Positions 36,346 through 44,403 of a stretch of DNA of 64,000 nt are shown piece after piece. Origin of the DNA: Aureibaculum algae (GTDB lineage: Bacteria > Bacteroidota > Bacteroidia > Flavobacteriales > Flavobacteriaceae); contig NZ_CP040749.1 in NCBI RefSeq assembly GCF_006065315.1, positions 3,866,001-3,930,000 on the forward strand, in the 5' to 3' direction. Made by a program: the position numbers and the translations under genes. The notes beneath the pieces were generated by a model. It was not told where the DNA came from, made no database searches, and saw nothing but the letters and a program-made list of their open reading frames with translations. How positions within the stretch are numbered: the first letter of the stretch is position 1; each line of letters opens with the position of its first letter.

Positions 36346-38553
36346 TTGAAGAGTAAAATTACTAATAAAACACTTAAAGATTTAGAGTTTGATGTGGTCT
36401 TAAGCCATATCGCAAATTATTGTCAAACAGACTTAGGTAAAAAAGCTGTATTAGAAATTGTACCTATTCAAAAGAAAGAAACCCTAATTGATGAATTACA
36501 CCAAACAAATGAATATTTAAGTTCTTTTGAAAATGATAATAGAATACCAAATCATCAATTTGATGAAATAACAAAAGAAATCCATTTGTTAGGTGTAGAA
36601 AATAGTTTTTTAGAAGCACAAGCTTTTCAAAAAATTGCTACTTTATCAGAAACAACAATTGAAATACTCAATTTCTTTAAAAAATTTGCAGAATACTTCC
36701 CTTCCCTTTTTAAGAATTCTCAAAAAATTGACTATACCAAAGAAATTCATGAAAGCATTCATAAAATTATTAATCGTTTTGGTGAAGTATCAGATAACGC
36801 AAGTGCCGAATTAAAAGCAATCCGCAAAGAAATAAATAGTGTAAGAGGTGAAATTGGTAACAGTTTTACAAAAGCACTTAATCATTATGCCAGTAATGAT
36901 TATTTAGATGACATTAGAGAATCAGTTATTGATAATCAAAGAGTATTGGCAGTGCAAGCCATGCACAGAAAAAAAGTTAAAGGCTCTTTATTAGGTAATT
37001 CCAAGACAGGAAGTATTGTCTACATAGCACCTGAGGCCACACTAAGATTAAGCAGAAGGCTACAAGATTTAATCTATGAAGAGCAACAAGAAATTGTACG
37101 TATATTAAAAATGCTGACCAATCAAATTAGGCCTTATAAAAGTTTTTTAGAACAATATCAGGGCTATCTAACGCATTTAGATACTGTTTCAGCAAAAACA
37201 AAATATGCTCAAAAAATCAACGGTTTATTACCAAAATTTTCTCATAGTAAGAAAGTTTTATTTCGAGATGCTTATCACCCTATATTATTAGAAGCAAACA
37301 CTAAAAAAAATATTAGTACTATTCCGCAAACTTTAGAACTAAATCAGAATCAACAAATTATTGTTATTTCTGGACCTAATGCTGGTGGTAAAAGTATTAC
37401 TTTAAAGACTATCGGCTTATTACAAGTTATGATTCAGTCTGCTATTTTAATACCTGTACATGAACGCAGTGAAGTCTATTTTTTCGACACAATCCTTACC
37501 GATATTGGCGACAATCAATCTATAGAAAATCAATTAAGTACTTACAGCTATCGTTTAAAAAATATGCGTGATTTTTTGCGTAAATGTGACAACAACACAC
37601 TTTTTTTAATTGATGAATTTGGTACAGGTAGTGACCCTGAATTAGGAGGGGCATTGGCTGAAATTTTCTTAGAAGAATTTTACAGCAAAAACGCTTATGG
37701 TGTAATAACTACACACTATTCTAATTTAAAAGTTTTAGCCAATGAACTTGAAAATGTAACCAACGCCAATATGCAGTTTGACGAAAGAACATTGGAACCT
37801 CTATTTAAACTTTTTATAGGTCAGGCCGGTAGTTCATTTACATTTGAAGTTGCTCAAAAAAACGGCATTCCTTTCAGCTTAATAAATAGAGCCAAAAAGA
37901 AGGTTGAACGTGGTAAGATTAGATTGGATAAAACAATTTCTAAACTTCAAAAAGAACGCAACAAACTTCAAAGAACTTCAGAAAATTTAGAAAAGGAGCA
38001 GGATAAGGCTAAAATGCATTCTGATAATCTTTCTGAAAAGGAATCGAAAATTCAAGATAAACTTGAGAGTTTTCAGGAATTATACGACAATAATCAGAAA
38101 ATGCTTTCTATAGGTAGAAAGGTAAATGAAATGTCAAATACATATTTCCAATCTAATAATAAAAAGAAATTATTAGCCGATTTTATGAAATGGATATTAA
38201 TGGAGAAGAACAAGTACGTTACACTCCATAAACCTATTAAAAAAACAAAAGTCCAGAAGAAGAAGGAAACGGAAACAAAAAAAACGATAGAAAAGGAATT
38301 AGAAGAGGTTAAAAAGGAAGTCTTGGTTGAGGTTAAAAAAATTAGACAGAAAAAAAACACGCTAAAAAAACAAATTGAAAAAGTAAAAGCTGATTATAAT
38401 TTTAAGGTTAATGACAGAGTACGTTTGCCAGACGGTAAATCCGTTGGAACCATAGATAAAATTGAAAAAAATATTGCCACTCTTAATTACGGAATGTTCA
38501 CTACAAAAATAAATATCAATCAATTAGAACTGGTTGAATCAGCCAAAAAATAA
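36346..38553 (+). CDS. mutS2: MutS2-family DNA-binding ATPase lacking the Smr domain
   Basis: A 735-residue MutS2 protein. It has the lever/clamp helical regions without a mismatch-recognition domain, then the ATPase core: Walker A ISGPNAGGKSIT with Lys349, Walker B LFLIDEFGTGSDP, and ITTHYSNLKVLA. A Lys/Glu-rich coiled coil (about 560-670) follows, then a small KOW-like domain FKVNDRVRLPDGKSVGTIDKIE; the sequence ends there, so the C-terminal Smr nuclease domain of classical MutS2 is absent. MutS2 acts on recombination intermediates or stalled ribosomes. The start is TTG at 36346: it is in frame, just after the -7 element, and no ATG fits. Confidence 0.88.
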   Translation: MKSKITNKTLKDLEFDVVLSHIANYCQTDLGKKAVLEIVPIQKKETLIDELHQTNEYLSSFENDNRIPNHQFDEITKEIHLLGVENSFLEAQAFQKIATLSETTIEILNFFKKFAEYFPSLFKNSQKIDYTKEIHESIHKIINRFGEVSDNASAELKAIRKEINSVRGEIGNSFTKALNHYASNDYLDDIRESVIDNQRVLAVQAMHRKKVKGSLLGNSKTGSIVYIAPEATLRLSRRLQDLIYEEQQEIVRILKMLTNQIRPYKSFLEQYQGYLTHLDTVSAKTKYAQKINGLLPKFSHSKKVLFRDAYHPILLEANTKKNISTIPQTLELNQNQQIIVISGPNAGGKSITLKTIGLLQVMIQSAILIPVHERSEVYFFDTILTDIGDNQSIENQLSTYSYRLKNMRDFLRKCDNNTLFLIDEFGTGSDPELGGALAEIFLEEFYSKNAYGVITTHYSNLKVLANELENVTNANMQFDERTLEPLFKLFIGQAGSSFTFEVAQKNGIPFSLINRAKKKVERGKIRLDKTISKLQKERNKLQRTSENLEKEQDKAKMHSDNLSEKESKIQDKLESFQELYDNNQKMLSIGRKVNEMSNTYFQSNNKKKLLADFMKWILMEKNKYVTLHKPIKKTKVQKKKETETKKTIEKELEEVKKEVLVEVKKIRQKKNTLKKQIEKVKADYNFKVNDRVRLPDGKSVGTIDKIEKNIATLNYGMFTTKININQLELVESAKK

Positions 38554-38634
38554 AGCTATCCTATTCAAAATTATATGGTTATATTTATTTTGCTTAATTT
38601 TAACAAAACTAAATATTAACTAAAACCACAAAAA

Positions 38635-39453
38635 ATGAAGAAATTTTTAGCATTCGTGCTAATTCTCTTGTTTATTATTTTGGCATGGTTTAGCTGGAAA
38701 TGGTATAAAAAGACCATGCTCTGCTGCGATAACACCGTGCAAACTGAAACAAAAGAAAATGTACCACCATTGACAAAACCAGTCAAATATGGACCGCTCG
38801 TCTACAATTGGAACTCAGACAAACCCGTTACGAATGACCTTTGGTTAAATAAAAAAAAGGAAATTCAATCTGCGGATGGTGAAGGTAAAATTTTAAGAAT
38901 TCTTGGTCCTTATTATAAGGATGAAACCAACACAACTTCTTTTGAAAATCTTGGATTAGCAAGGGCTGATGCCGTCAGGCAAATGCTATCTGATTCTATA
39001 GCAATGAGTAGAATGGAGATCGACAGCAAATTAATTTTAAATTCAGAAGACGCTAAAACAGCATCGTTTGGGGGTACAATTTTAGAGTGGAAAGTTAGAA
39101 ATGAAAACATTCAAGAAGTTGACAACAAAACCTTAATATATTTTCCATATAACTCAACCAAAAAATTGGAAAACGAAAACATTAATGACTACCTAAAAAA
39201 CATCGTTGAGCAATTAAAAAACAACGAAAAAACCATTGACATTACCGGTCATACAGATAATAAAGGTGACCCTGGTTATAATATGAAATTAGGTTTAGAT
39301 AGAGCAAAAACTATTAGAAGTATATTGATCAAATTAGGTATCGCGGGAGAAAGAATTTCGGTGGGTACTGAAGGTGAGAATAGTCCAATTGCGTCAAATG
39401 ACACAGAGGAGGGTATGGAGAAAAACAGAAGAGTGGAATTAGAAATTAATTAA
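38635..39453 (+). CDS. OmpA-family protein with N-terminal membrane anchor
   Basis: A 272-residue protein: N-terminal membrane helix (FLAFVLILLFIILAWFSW), a ~130-residue middle domain with a first, degenerate OmpA-like repeat (LRILGPYYKDETNTTSFENLGLARADAVRQML), and a C-terminal OmpA domain: TLIYFPYNSTKKLEN, IDITGHTDNKGDPGYNMKLGLDRAKTIRSIL and EKNRRVELEI. The TGHTDNxG and NRRVE motifs bind diaminopimelate in peptidoglycan. It probably links the inner membrane or envelope to the cell wall. It is 20 bases upstream of the helix-hairpin-helix gene and likely shares its transcript. Confidence 0.88.
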   Translation: MKKFLAFVLILLFIILAWFSWKWYKKTMLCCDNTVQTETKENVPPLTKPVKYGPLVYNWNSDKPVTNDLWLNKKKEIQSADGEGKILRILGPYYKDETNTTSFENLGLARADAVRQMLSDSIAMSRMEIDSKLILNSEDAKTASFGGTILEWKVRNENIQEVDNKTLIYFPYNSTKKLENENINDYLKNIVEQLKNNEKTIDITGHTDNKGDPGYNMKLGLDRAKTIRSILIKLGIAGERISVGTEGENSPIASNDTEEGMEKNRRVELEIN

Positions 39454-39472
39454 TCAACTAAAAAATAAAATT

Positions 39473-40027
39473 ATGTTAGCATTACAAATAAATACAACAG
39501 CATGCGATGGTTCTGATATGTTTTGGCCATGGTTTTTATGGTTATTAGCAGCGTTTATATTAGGAATTATTTTAGGATGGTTATTATCAAAAATATTTGG
39601 TGGTACTAATGATACTATTGATTATTCTTCTAAAATTAAAGGCTTAGAAGCTGATTTAGCAGCATGTCGTAAAGAAAAAGGAGTCTTGGCTGCAACTGCT
39701 GCTGCCACTACTGCTTCTTTAGCAGCCGCTGTGGTACCAACAAAAGCAGTTATTCCAGCCAAAGCTGACGATTCTGTCAAAGATGACTTAACAAAAGTGG
39801 AAGGTATTGGCCCGAAAATTAAAGGTTTACTAAACGATGATGGAATTTGGAATTTTAAACAACTTTCTGAATCCGAGTTAAGTAGATTACAAAAGATATT
39901 AGACAATGCAGGTCCTCGTTATAGAGTTCATAAACCTAAAACATGGTCAGCTCAAGCTAAAATGGCTGCGGAAGGTAAATGGACTGAATTGGCAAAGTGG
40001 CAAGATGAATTGAAAGGAGGATTGTAA
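39473..40027 (+). CDS. Membrane-tethered helix-hairpin-helix protein
   Basis: A 184-residue protein. Residues ~15-45 are a membrane helix (MFWPWFLWLLAAFILGIILGWLLSKIFGG), followed by a charged helix (LEADLAACRKEK), an Ala/Val-rich linker (~75-100) and a C-terminal domain starting DDLTKVEGIGPKIKGLL, a classical helix-hairpin-helix motif (VEGIGPKI), and ending KTWSAQAKMAAEGKWTELAKWQDELK. This C-terminal domain occurs in Bacteroidota proteins mislabelled as ribosomal protein L21 and may bind DNA. The tether to the membrane with a DNA-binding-like domain is unusual. A strong terminator follows. Confidence 0.75.
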   Translation: MLALQINTTACDGSDMFWPWFLWLLAAFILGIILGWLLSKIFGGTNDTIDYSSKIKGLEADLAACRKEKGVLAATAAATTASLAAAVVPTKAVIPAKADDSVKDDLTKVEGIGPKIKGLLNDDGIWNFKQLSESELSRLQKILDNAGPRYRVHKPKTWSAQAKMAAEGKWTELAKWQDELKGGL

Positions 40028-40042
40028 TTTCCTTTTTAAAAT

Positions 40043-40077
40043 AAAAAAAGCTCCAATTAAAATTGGAGCTTTTTTTT
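40043..40077. terminator. Bidirectional rho-independent terminator
   Basis: AAAAAAAGCTCCAATT (40043-40058), 2-base centre, AATTGGAGCT and a run of seven T (40061-40077). It lies between the plus-strand OmpA/HhH genes and the minus-strand glycan operon, whose last stop codon overlaps it. Confidence 0.92.
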
Positions 40078-40303
40078 ATTCTTTATACCTTTCCATCTCT
40101 CTATCATAAAAAGAGGATGCTTGTTCTATCAAATCATTTATTTCATTAGTGAGCTCATCTTCATTCTCTCCAGTAACATCTTCCAGCCATTCAATTTCAT
40201 CATTTACTAAATTAATAATAAATTGAGGATAATCTGTATGTATTATAAAAATATCATCAGGAAAATCAGTATTGTCTCCGAGTAAAAATTTAGGTAATTG
40301 CAT
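40076..40303 (-). CDS. Small acidic cytosolic protein, unknown
   Basis: A 75-residue protein, very acidic (NDEIEWLEDVTGENEDELTNEINDLIEQ), with a beta-strand start MQLPKFLLGDNTDFPDDIFIIHTDYPQFIINL. No signal peptide or membrane segment. I do not recognise a named family; it looks like the conserved short hypothetical proteins seen in flavobacteria. It is the last gene of the glycan operon, four bases after wecB, so it is co-transcribed but need not be functionally linked. Confidence 0.7.
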   Translation of the reverse strand: MQLPKFLLGDNTDFPDDIFIIHTDYPQFIINLVNDEIEWLEDVTGENEDELTNEINDLIEQASSFYDREMERYKE

Positions 40304-40306
40304 ATC

Positions 40307-41386
40307 TTATTTTATTAAATTCATTATTTCGTTATATATTTTCAGGCCAACATCTTTTCCATATAGATTTTTAGAAAAGTCAGATTTTTTTGATGTAAAA
40401 TAATCAAAAGCTTCTATCATCTTTAATTGATTACTTCCAACTGTTTTAGCAAATCCATTTTCTACCAACTCAACCCATTCTGTTTCTTCTCGAGCAATAA
40501 TACAATGTTTTTTGTTAAAGTAAGCTTCTTTTTGTAATCCACCACTATCAGTAACAACCATTTTACAATGTTTTAATAAGGAGAGCATATCAAAATATCC
40601 AACAGGTTCTATTATAGTAATTCTTGTTTCAATATTATTTTCTTCAATTATTTTTTTTGTCCTTGGATGCAATGGCATTACAACTTTACATTGAGCATTA
40701 ATTTCATCTAAACCTCTAAAAATAGCCTTTAGCTTTTCAACATGTATTGTATTATCTTGTCTATGGATGGTGGCTAATACAAAGTTATTCTCCTCGAGCA
40801 TTAATTTATTGCAAATGCTCGATTTTTCATTAGCCTTTTTTGAATAATACGTTACCGCATCTTTCATAATATCACCTGACTTCACCACTCTCTCAGAACC
40901 AAGTATACCTACTTTCTTTAAATTATGTACACCAACATCAGTTGGACAAAGTAATAAATCAGAAATAGTATCTGTAGCTATTCTATTAATTTCTTCAGGC
41001 ATATTCATATTAAAAGATCGTAAACCAGCTTCAATATGAATTACTTTAATGCCCATTTTTTTAGCAGCTAATGCACCTGCTAATGTAGAATTGGTATCAC
41101 CATAAACAACAACAGCCAATGGCTTTTCATCTAACAGTATTTTTTCAACACCAATTAACATTTGCCCAGTCATAGCAGCATGACTAAGTCCATTTATATG
41201 CAAATTGTATTTGGGCTTAGGTATTTCCATCTCTTCAAAGAAGATATCGCTCATGTTTTGATCAAAATGTTGACCCGTATGCACAATTATCTCTTCGAGC
41301 TCTCCATGTTCACCAATTATTCTGCTTAACACCGCTGCCTTTACAAATTGTGGCCTTGCTCCTAAAATAGTTACAATTTTTTTCAT
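40307..41386 (-). CDS. wecB: UDP-N-acetylglucosamine 2-epimerase, non-hydrolysing
   Basis: Interconverts UDP-GlcNAc and UDP-ManNAc in the cytosol for surface polysaccharide synthesis. The 359 residues begin VTILGARPQFVKAAVLSRII and contain VIVHTGQHFDQNMSDIFFEEMEIP, VYGDTNSTLAGALAAKKMGIKVIHIEAGLRSF, PLHPRTKK and SGGLQKEAYFNKKHCIIAREETEWVELVE, matching the family's glycosyltransferase-B-like fold and active-site residues. Its ATG overlaps the upstream glycosyltransferase stop by four bases. WecC, the usual next step, is not in this window, so the use of ManNAc must be completed elsewhere. Confidence 0.93.
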   Translation of the reverse strand: MKKIVTILGARPQFVKAAVLSRIIGEHGELEEIIVHTGQHFDQNMSDIFFEEMEIPKPKYNLHINGLSHAAMTGQMLIGVEKILLDEKPLAVVVYGDTNSTLAGALAAKKMGIKVIHIEAGLRSFNMNMPEEINRIATDTISDLLLCPTDVGVHNLKKVGILGSERVVKSGDIMKDAVTYYSKKANEKSSICNKLMLEENNFVLATIHRQDNTIHVEKLKAIFRGLDEINAQCKVVMPLHPRTKKIIEENNIETRITIIEPVGYFDMLSLLKHCKMVVTDSGGLQKEAYFNKKHCIIAREETEWVELVENGFAKTVGSNQLKMIEAFDYFTSKKSDFSKNLYGKDVGLKIYNEIMNLIK

Positions 41387-42660
41387 GATGCCAATTGCTT
41401 TATAATAATTGATAGTTCTTCTGTCAATGCTTTACGATGGTACTTATCAATATTTTTAGTTTCTGATATTAATTCATTTTGCTGGTAGTCTAAATACAAT
41501 TTCTCAATAGACCTTTTCATTTTGTATGCATCATTAAAGTCAATTACCTCACCAGAACTTGTTTCACTTAATATATCTGATAAATCACCATCTTCAGGTC
41601 CAATTGCCAAAATTGGGCGTTCTGATTGTAAATATTCAAATATTTTACCTGTAATTATTCCTTTTGAACTAGGCACATCGTTTACCAATAATAATAAAAT
41701 TTGAGCTTTTCTTTGAAATCCAATCACCTCTTTATGCGGTAAATAATCAATAATCTCTGTATGTGATTTTAAATTGTTTTGGTATAAATTTTCTATAACT
41801 TCATTTGCCAATTTTCCCACAAAAACCAACTTAAAATCTTTCGCGAAGCTTGTATTTTCAGTTATCAATTCTGACAAAACCCTAAATAACACTTTCGGAT
41901 TTCTATCTGCATTTACTAAACCGACATGAACTAAGGTGAACTTTTTATCCAATTCATTTTTAGATGAATTCCTATCACCATCGTAGCCATTCGTTATAAC
42001 TTGAACATTCTTATTAAATTTAAGAAAATTCTCCTTCATAGTATTACCAACCACCAACACACAATCTGCTTTGCTCACCACTTCATTTTCTAATTGATGA
42101 TGCTTTTTTTCACTTTTTTTTGTTAATGGCAATTTTTGAAAGTAATCAATATCCGTCCACGGATCTCTAAAATCAGCAATCCATTTTACACCTAATTTAT
42201 TTTTTAATTGTAAACCAATTAAATGTAAACTATGCGGTGGACCTGTAGTAATAATAACATCAACTGGATTATTTTTTAAATACTCAGTTAAATATGTAAC
42301 AGATGGTTTAACCCAAAATTTTCTAGCATCTGGTATAAAATAATTAGCTCTTACATATTGCATTATTTTACCAAAAAACGAGGGGTTTTCACTTAAAAAA
42401 CCTGCACTTGTTTTTTTATTCTTATTACCAAAAAGTTTTAAAATATCATTTGGTTCTTTTATGGGTTGCTTAAGAACTTTTACAGACTTTGGCACCTCAT
42501 TTTCTAATGTTATATCCTCTATGGCATAGTTAGGCTCATCAACAGTATAAACCACAGGTTCGATACCAAACTGCGTTAAATATTTTACAAATTTTAACCA
42601 ACGTTGTACGCCAGAACCACCTGAAGGAGGCCAATAATATGTTATTATAAGAACTTTCAA
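41383..42660 (-). CDS. Glycosyltransferase, GT4/group 1 type
   Basis: A 425-residue GT-B glycosyltransferase. The N-terminal domain has ITYYWPPSGGSGVQRWLKFVKYLTQFG (the Gly-rich acceptor loop) and VIITTGPPHSLHLIGLQLK with IADFRDPWTDI; the C-terminal domain has FTLVHVGLVNADRNPKVL and KGIITGKIFEYLQSERPILAIGPEDGDLSDIL, the nucleotide-sugar site with the Glu motif. This pattern is common in flavobacterial exopolysaccharide clusters. It probably adds a hexose to a lipid-linked glycan. It overlaps both neighbours by four bases. Confidence 0.88.
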   Translation of the reverse strand: MKVLIITYYWPPSGGSGVQRWLKFVKYLTQFGIEPVVYTVDEPNYAIEDITLENEVPKSVKVLKQPIKEPNDILKLFGNKNKKTSAGFLSENPSFFGKIMQYVRANYFIPDARKFWVKPSVTYLTEYLKNNPVDVIITTGPPHSLHLIGLQLKNKLGVKWIADFRDPWTDIDYFQKLPLTKKSEKKHHQLENEVVSKADCVLVVGNTMKENFLKFNKNVQVITNGYDGDRNSSKNELDKKFTLVHVGLVNADRNPKVLFRVLSELITENTSFAKDFKLVFVGKLANEVIENLYQNNLKSHTEIIDYLPHKEVIGFQRKAQILLLLVNDVPSSKGIITGKIFEYLQSERPILAIGPEDGDLSDILSETSSGEVIDFNDAYKMKRSIEKLYLDYQQNELISETKNIDKYHRKALTEELSIIIKQLAS

Positions 42661-43889
42661 TTTTCTAATTTATCATACAATTTGAGCAACTTCAAACTTT
42701 CCTCATCCCAATTTTCACCCTTTTCCATAACTGCAGTATACGCATTTTCAGTTTTATATTTTAATGCATCATAATTCGTAAAGGCATTATTAACTTTTAA
42801 TGCAAAATCTTCCGCATTTCCGGCTTCAAAAACCAAGCCTGCATCATATTTCTGAACGATTCGTTTTAATGGTTTACATGAACTAACCAATAATAAGCTT
42901 TTACTCATCATAATTTGAAATAGCTTATGTGGTATCGTATTATCTGTATGGTCGTTGGCCTTATGTGGTATTATGTTTAAGTTGGACTTTTTCATTATAG
43001 TCGCTACTTCATCAAAAGGCCTATATCCTACAAACTCAACAATATTTTCTAATTTCAGTTGCTTAACGATGTCTTTTAATTTATTTTCAACATCTGCACT
43101 CCCTTTACCTATTAAATACAGTTTTGCCGTTGGAACTTGATGAAGCACCTTTTGCATTCCTCTAATCGCAGTATCTAAACCACGATGCGGGCCAAATCCG
43201 CCAACATATGTTATAGAAAAGAAATCTTTATCTATTATATTTTGCGCAACTTCTGTATTGAAATTTTCTGCGAAATTTTTCTTTTCATAATTAGATATCA
43301 CTGTAAATTTTTCTTCTTCAATATGAAAATTATTTATCAATTTCTCTTTCATTTCATCAACTACACAAACAATTTTATCAAACTTTCTACAGTATTTCTC
43401 TTCTTTTTTAGACCAATGCTTAGGATTAAAAAATACCATATTCTTTATTCTAATGAGTCTGCTTTTTTTCCATGAAAACCAAGTTTTTAACGCTTCTGGA
43501 TAATTTTCATGTAAATCTAAAACCAAACCTTTTTCAACTTTTTTCCTAAACGCATATGCGGTACCCGCCAAAGGTAAATCATGCACATGTAAAAATTCAA
43601 TGGAATACTTTCTGAAAATTTTCTTTAAATTAAAATAGAAAAATGGATTGATATTAAATACACTTTCAACAATATCATTAATTCCTTTTTTAACAGTAGT
43701 ATAGTTAGAACCTATCCTATAAACCTGTACACCATTAACAATTTCCTGTTTCGCTTGGTTCTTTTTTCTTGGACAAACTACAATTATTTTTTTTCCAAAG
43801 TCAGTCAATGCTTCTGCCTCTTTTCTTACCCTAATATCTTGAGGATAAGAACCGTCAACAATCATGCAAATAAATTTATTATCTGACAT
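42657..43889 (-). CDS. Glycosyltransferase, group 1 type
   Basis: A 410-residue GT-B enzyme with start at 43889 (MSDNKFICMIVDGSYPQDIRVRKEAEAL), preferred because the reading frame's first seven residues from 43910 lie inside the methyltransferase gene and do not match the family. Motifs: DIRVRKEAEAL, FLHVHDLPLAGTAYAF, SITYVGGFGPHRGLDTAI (start of the donor domain), NIVEFVGYRPFDEVATIMKKSNLNIIPHK and NTIPHKLFQIMMSKSLLL (donor-binding E/Q motif). It overlaps the upstream gene by 11 bases and the downstream glycosyltransferase by four, so translation is coupled. Confidence 0.87.
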   Translation of the reverse strand: MSDNKFICMIVDGSYPQDIRVRKEAEALTDFGKKIIVVCPRKKNQAKQEIVNGVQVYRIGSNYTTVKKGINDIVESVFNINPFFYFNLKKIFRKYSIEFLHVHDLPLAGTAYAFRKKVEKGLVLDLHENYPEALKTWFSWKKSRLIRIKNMVFFNPKHWSKKEEKYCRKFDKIVCVVDEMKEKLINNFHIEEEKFTVISNYEKKNFAENFNTEVAQNIIDKDFFSITYVGGFGPHRGLDTAIRGMQKVLHQVPTAKLYLIGKGSADVENKLKDIVKQLKLENIVEFVGYRPFDEVATIMKKSNLNIIPHKANDHTDNTIPHKLFQIMMSKSLLLVSSCKPLKRIVQKYDAGLVFEAGNAEDFALKVNNAFTNYDALKYKTENAYTAVMEKGENWDEESLKLLKLYDKLEN

Positions 43890-44403
43890 TTTTTTCGGCA
43901 TAAACGGCATAATAGCGAGGTGTATACTTTCTTAAAATAGGTCTAAATCCTATTTGATTAATTGGACTCGTCCATTTTTCTGTTTCTTTTATAGTCCAAT
44001 TTGATTTTTCCAACAACCAATCAAATTGCCAATCTTCAAATTCATGATAATGCCTATCCCATTTATCTGTTTTAGACTGATAAGCCTTTGCAAACCATAG
44101 ATTAAGCGGTATTGTAGCAATTAATTTTGTAGATTCAATGGCACTTAACACATTAAAAGGAGCTAAGAGATGTTCAAATATTTCAAACGCTGTTACTGCA
44201 TCTACTTTGTGTTCTTTTACAATTTCGGGCAGCAAGTCTAAATCTTCACCATTAGTATTAATGACTGTATAGCCGTGTTCTTCCATTATTTCACTAAACG
44301 GATTTCTAATACCTAGATCTAAAATTGTAGCAGGACTAGGCAATACTTTCCGTAAAAATTTAATAGTATGATCGTATCTTTTACTCGGTAGTTGATTGTA
44401 CAT
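43879..44403 (-). CDS. SAM-dependent methyltransferase
   Basis: A 174-residue class I methyltransferase with start at 44403 (MYNQLPSKRYDHTIKFLRK). The SAM-binding part is ATILDLGIRNPFSEIMEEHGYTVINTN, with the Gly-rich loop reduced to DLGIRNPF, and VDAVTAFEIFEHLLAPFNVL (motif II, like the UbiE/Methyltransf_11 family). The C-terminal part has WDRHYHEFEDWQFDWLLEKSNW. It lies in a glycan operon between YfhO and two glycosyltransferases, so methylation of a sugar or lipid intermediate is a reasonable guess. It overlaps YfhO by 23 bases. Confidence 0.85.
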   Translation of the reverse strand: MYNQLPSKRYDHTIKFLRKVLPSPATILDLGIRNPFSEIMEEHGYTVINTNGEDLDLLPEIVKEHKVDAVTAFEIFEHLLAPFNVLSAIESTKLIATIPLNLWFAKAYQSKTDKWDRHYHEFEDWQFDWLLEKSNWTIKETEKWTSPINQIGFRPILRKYTPRYYAVYAEKNVR

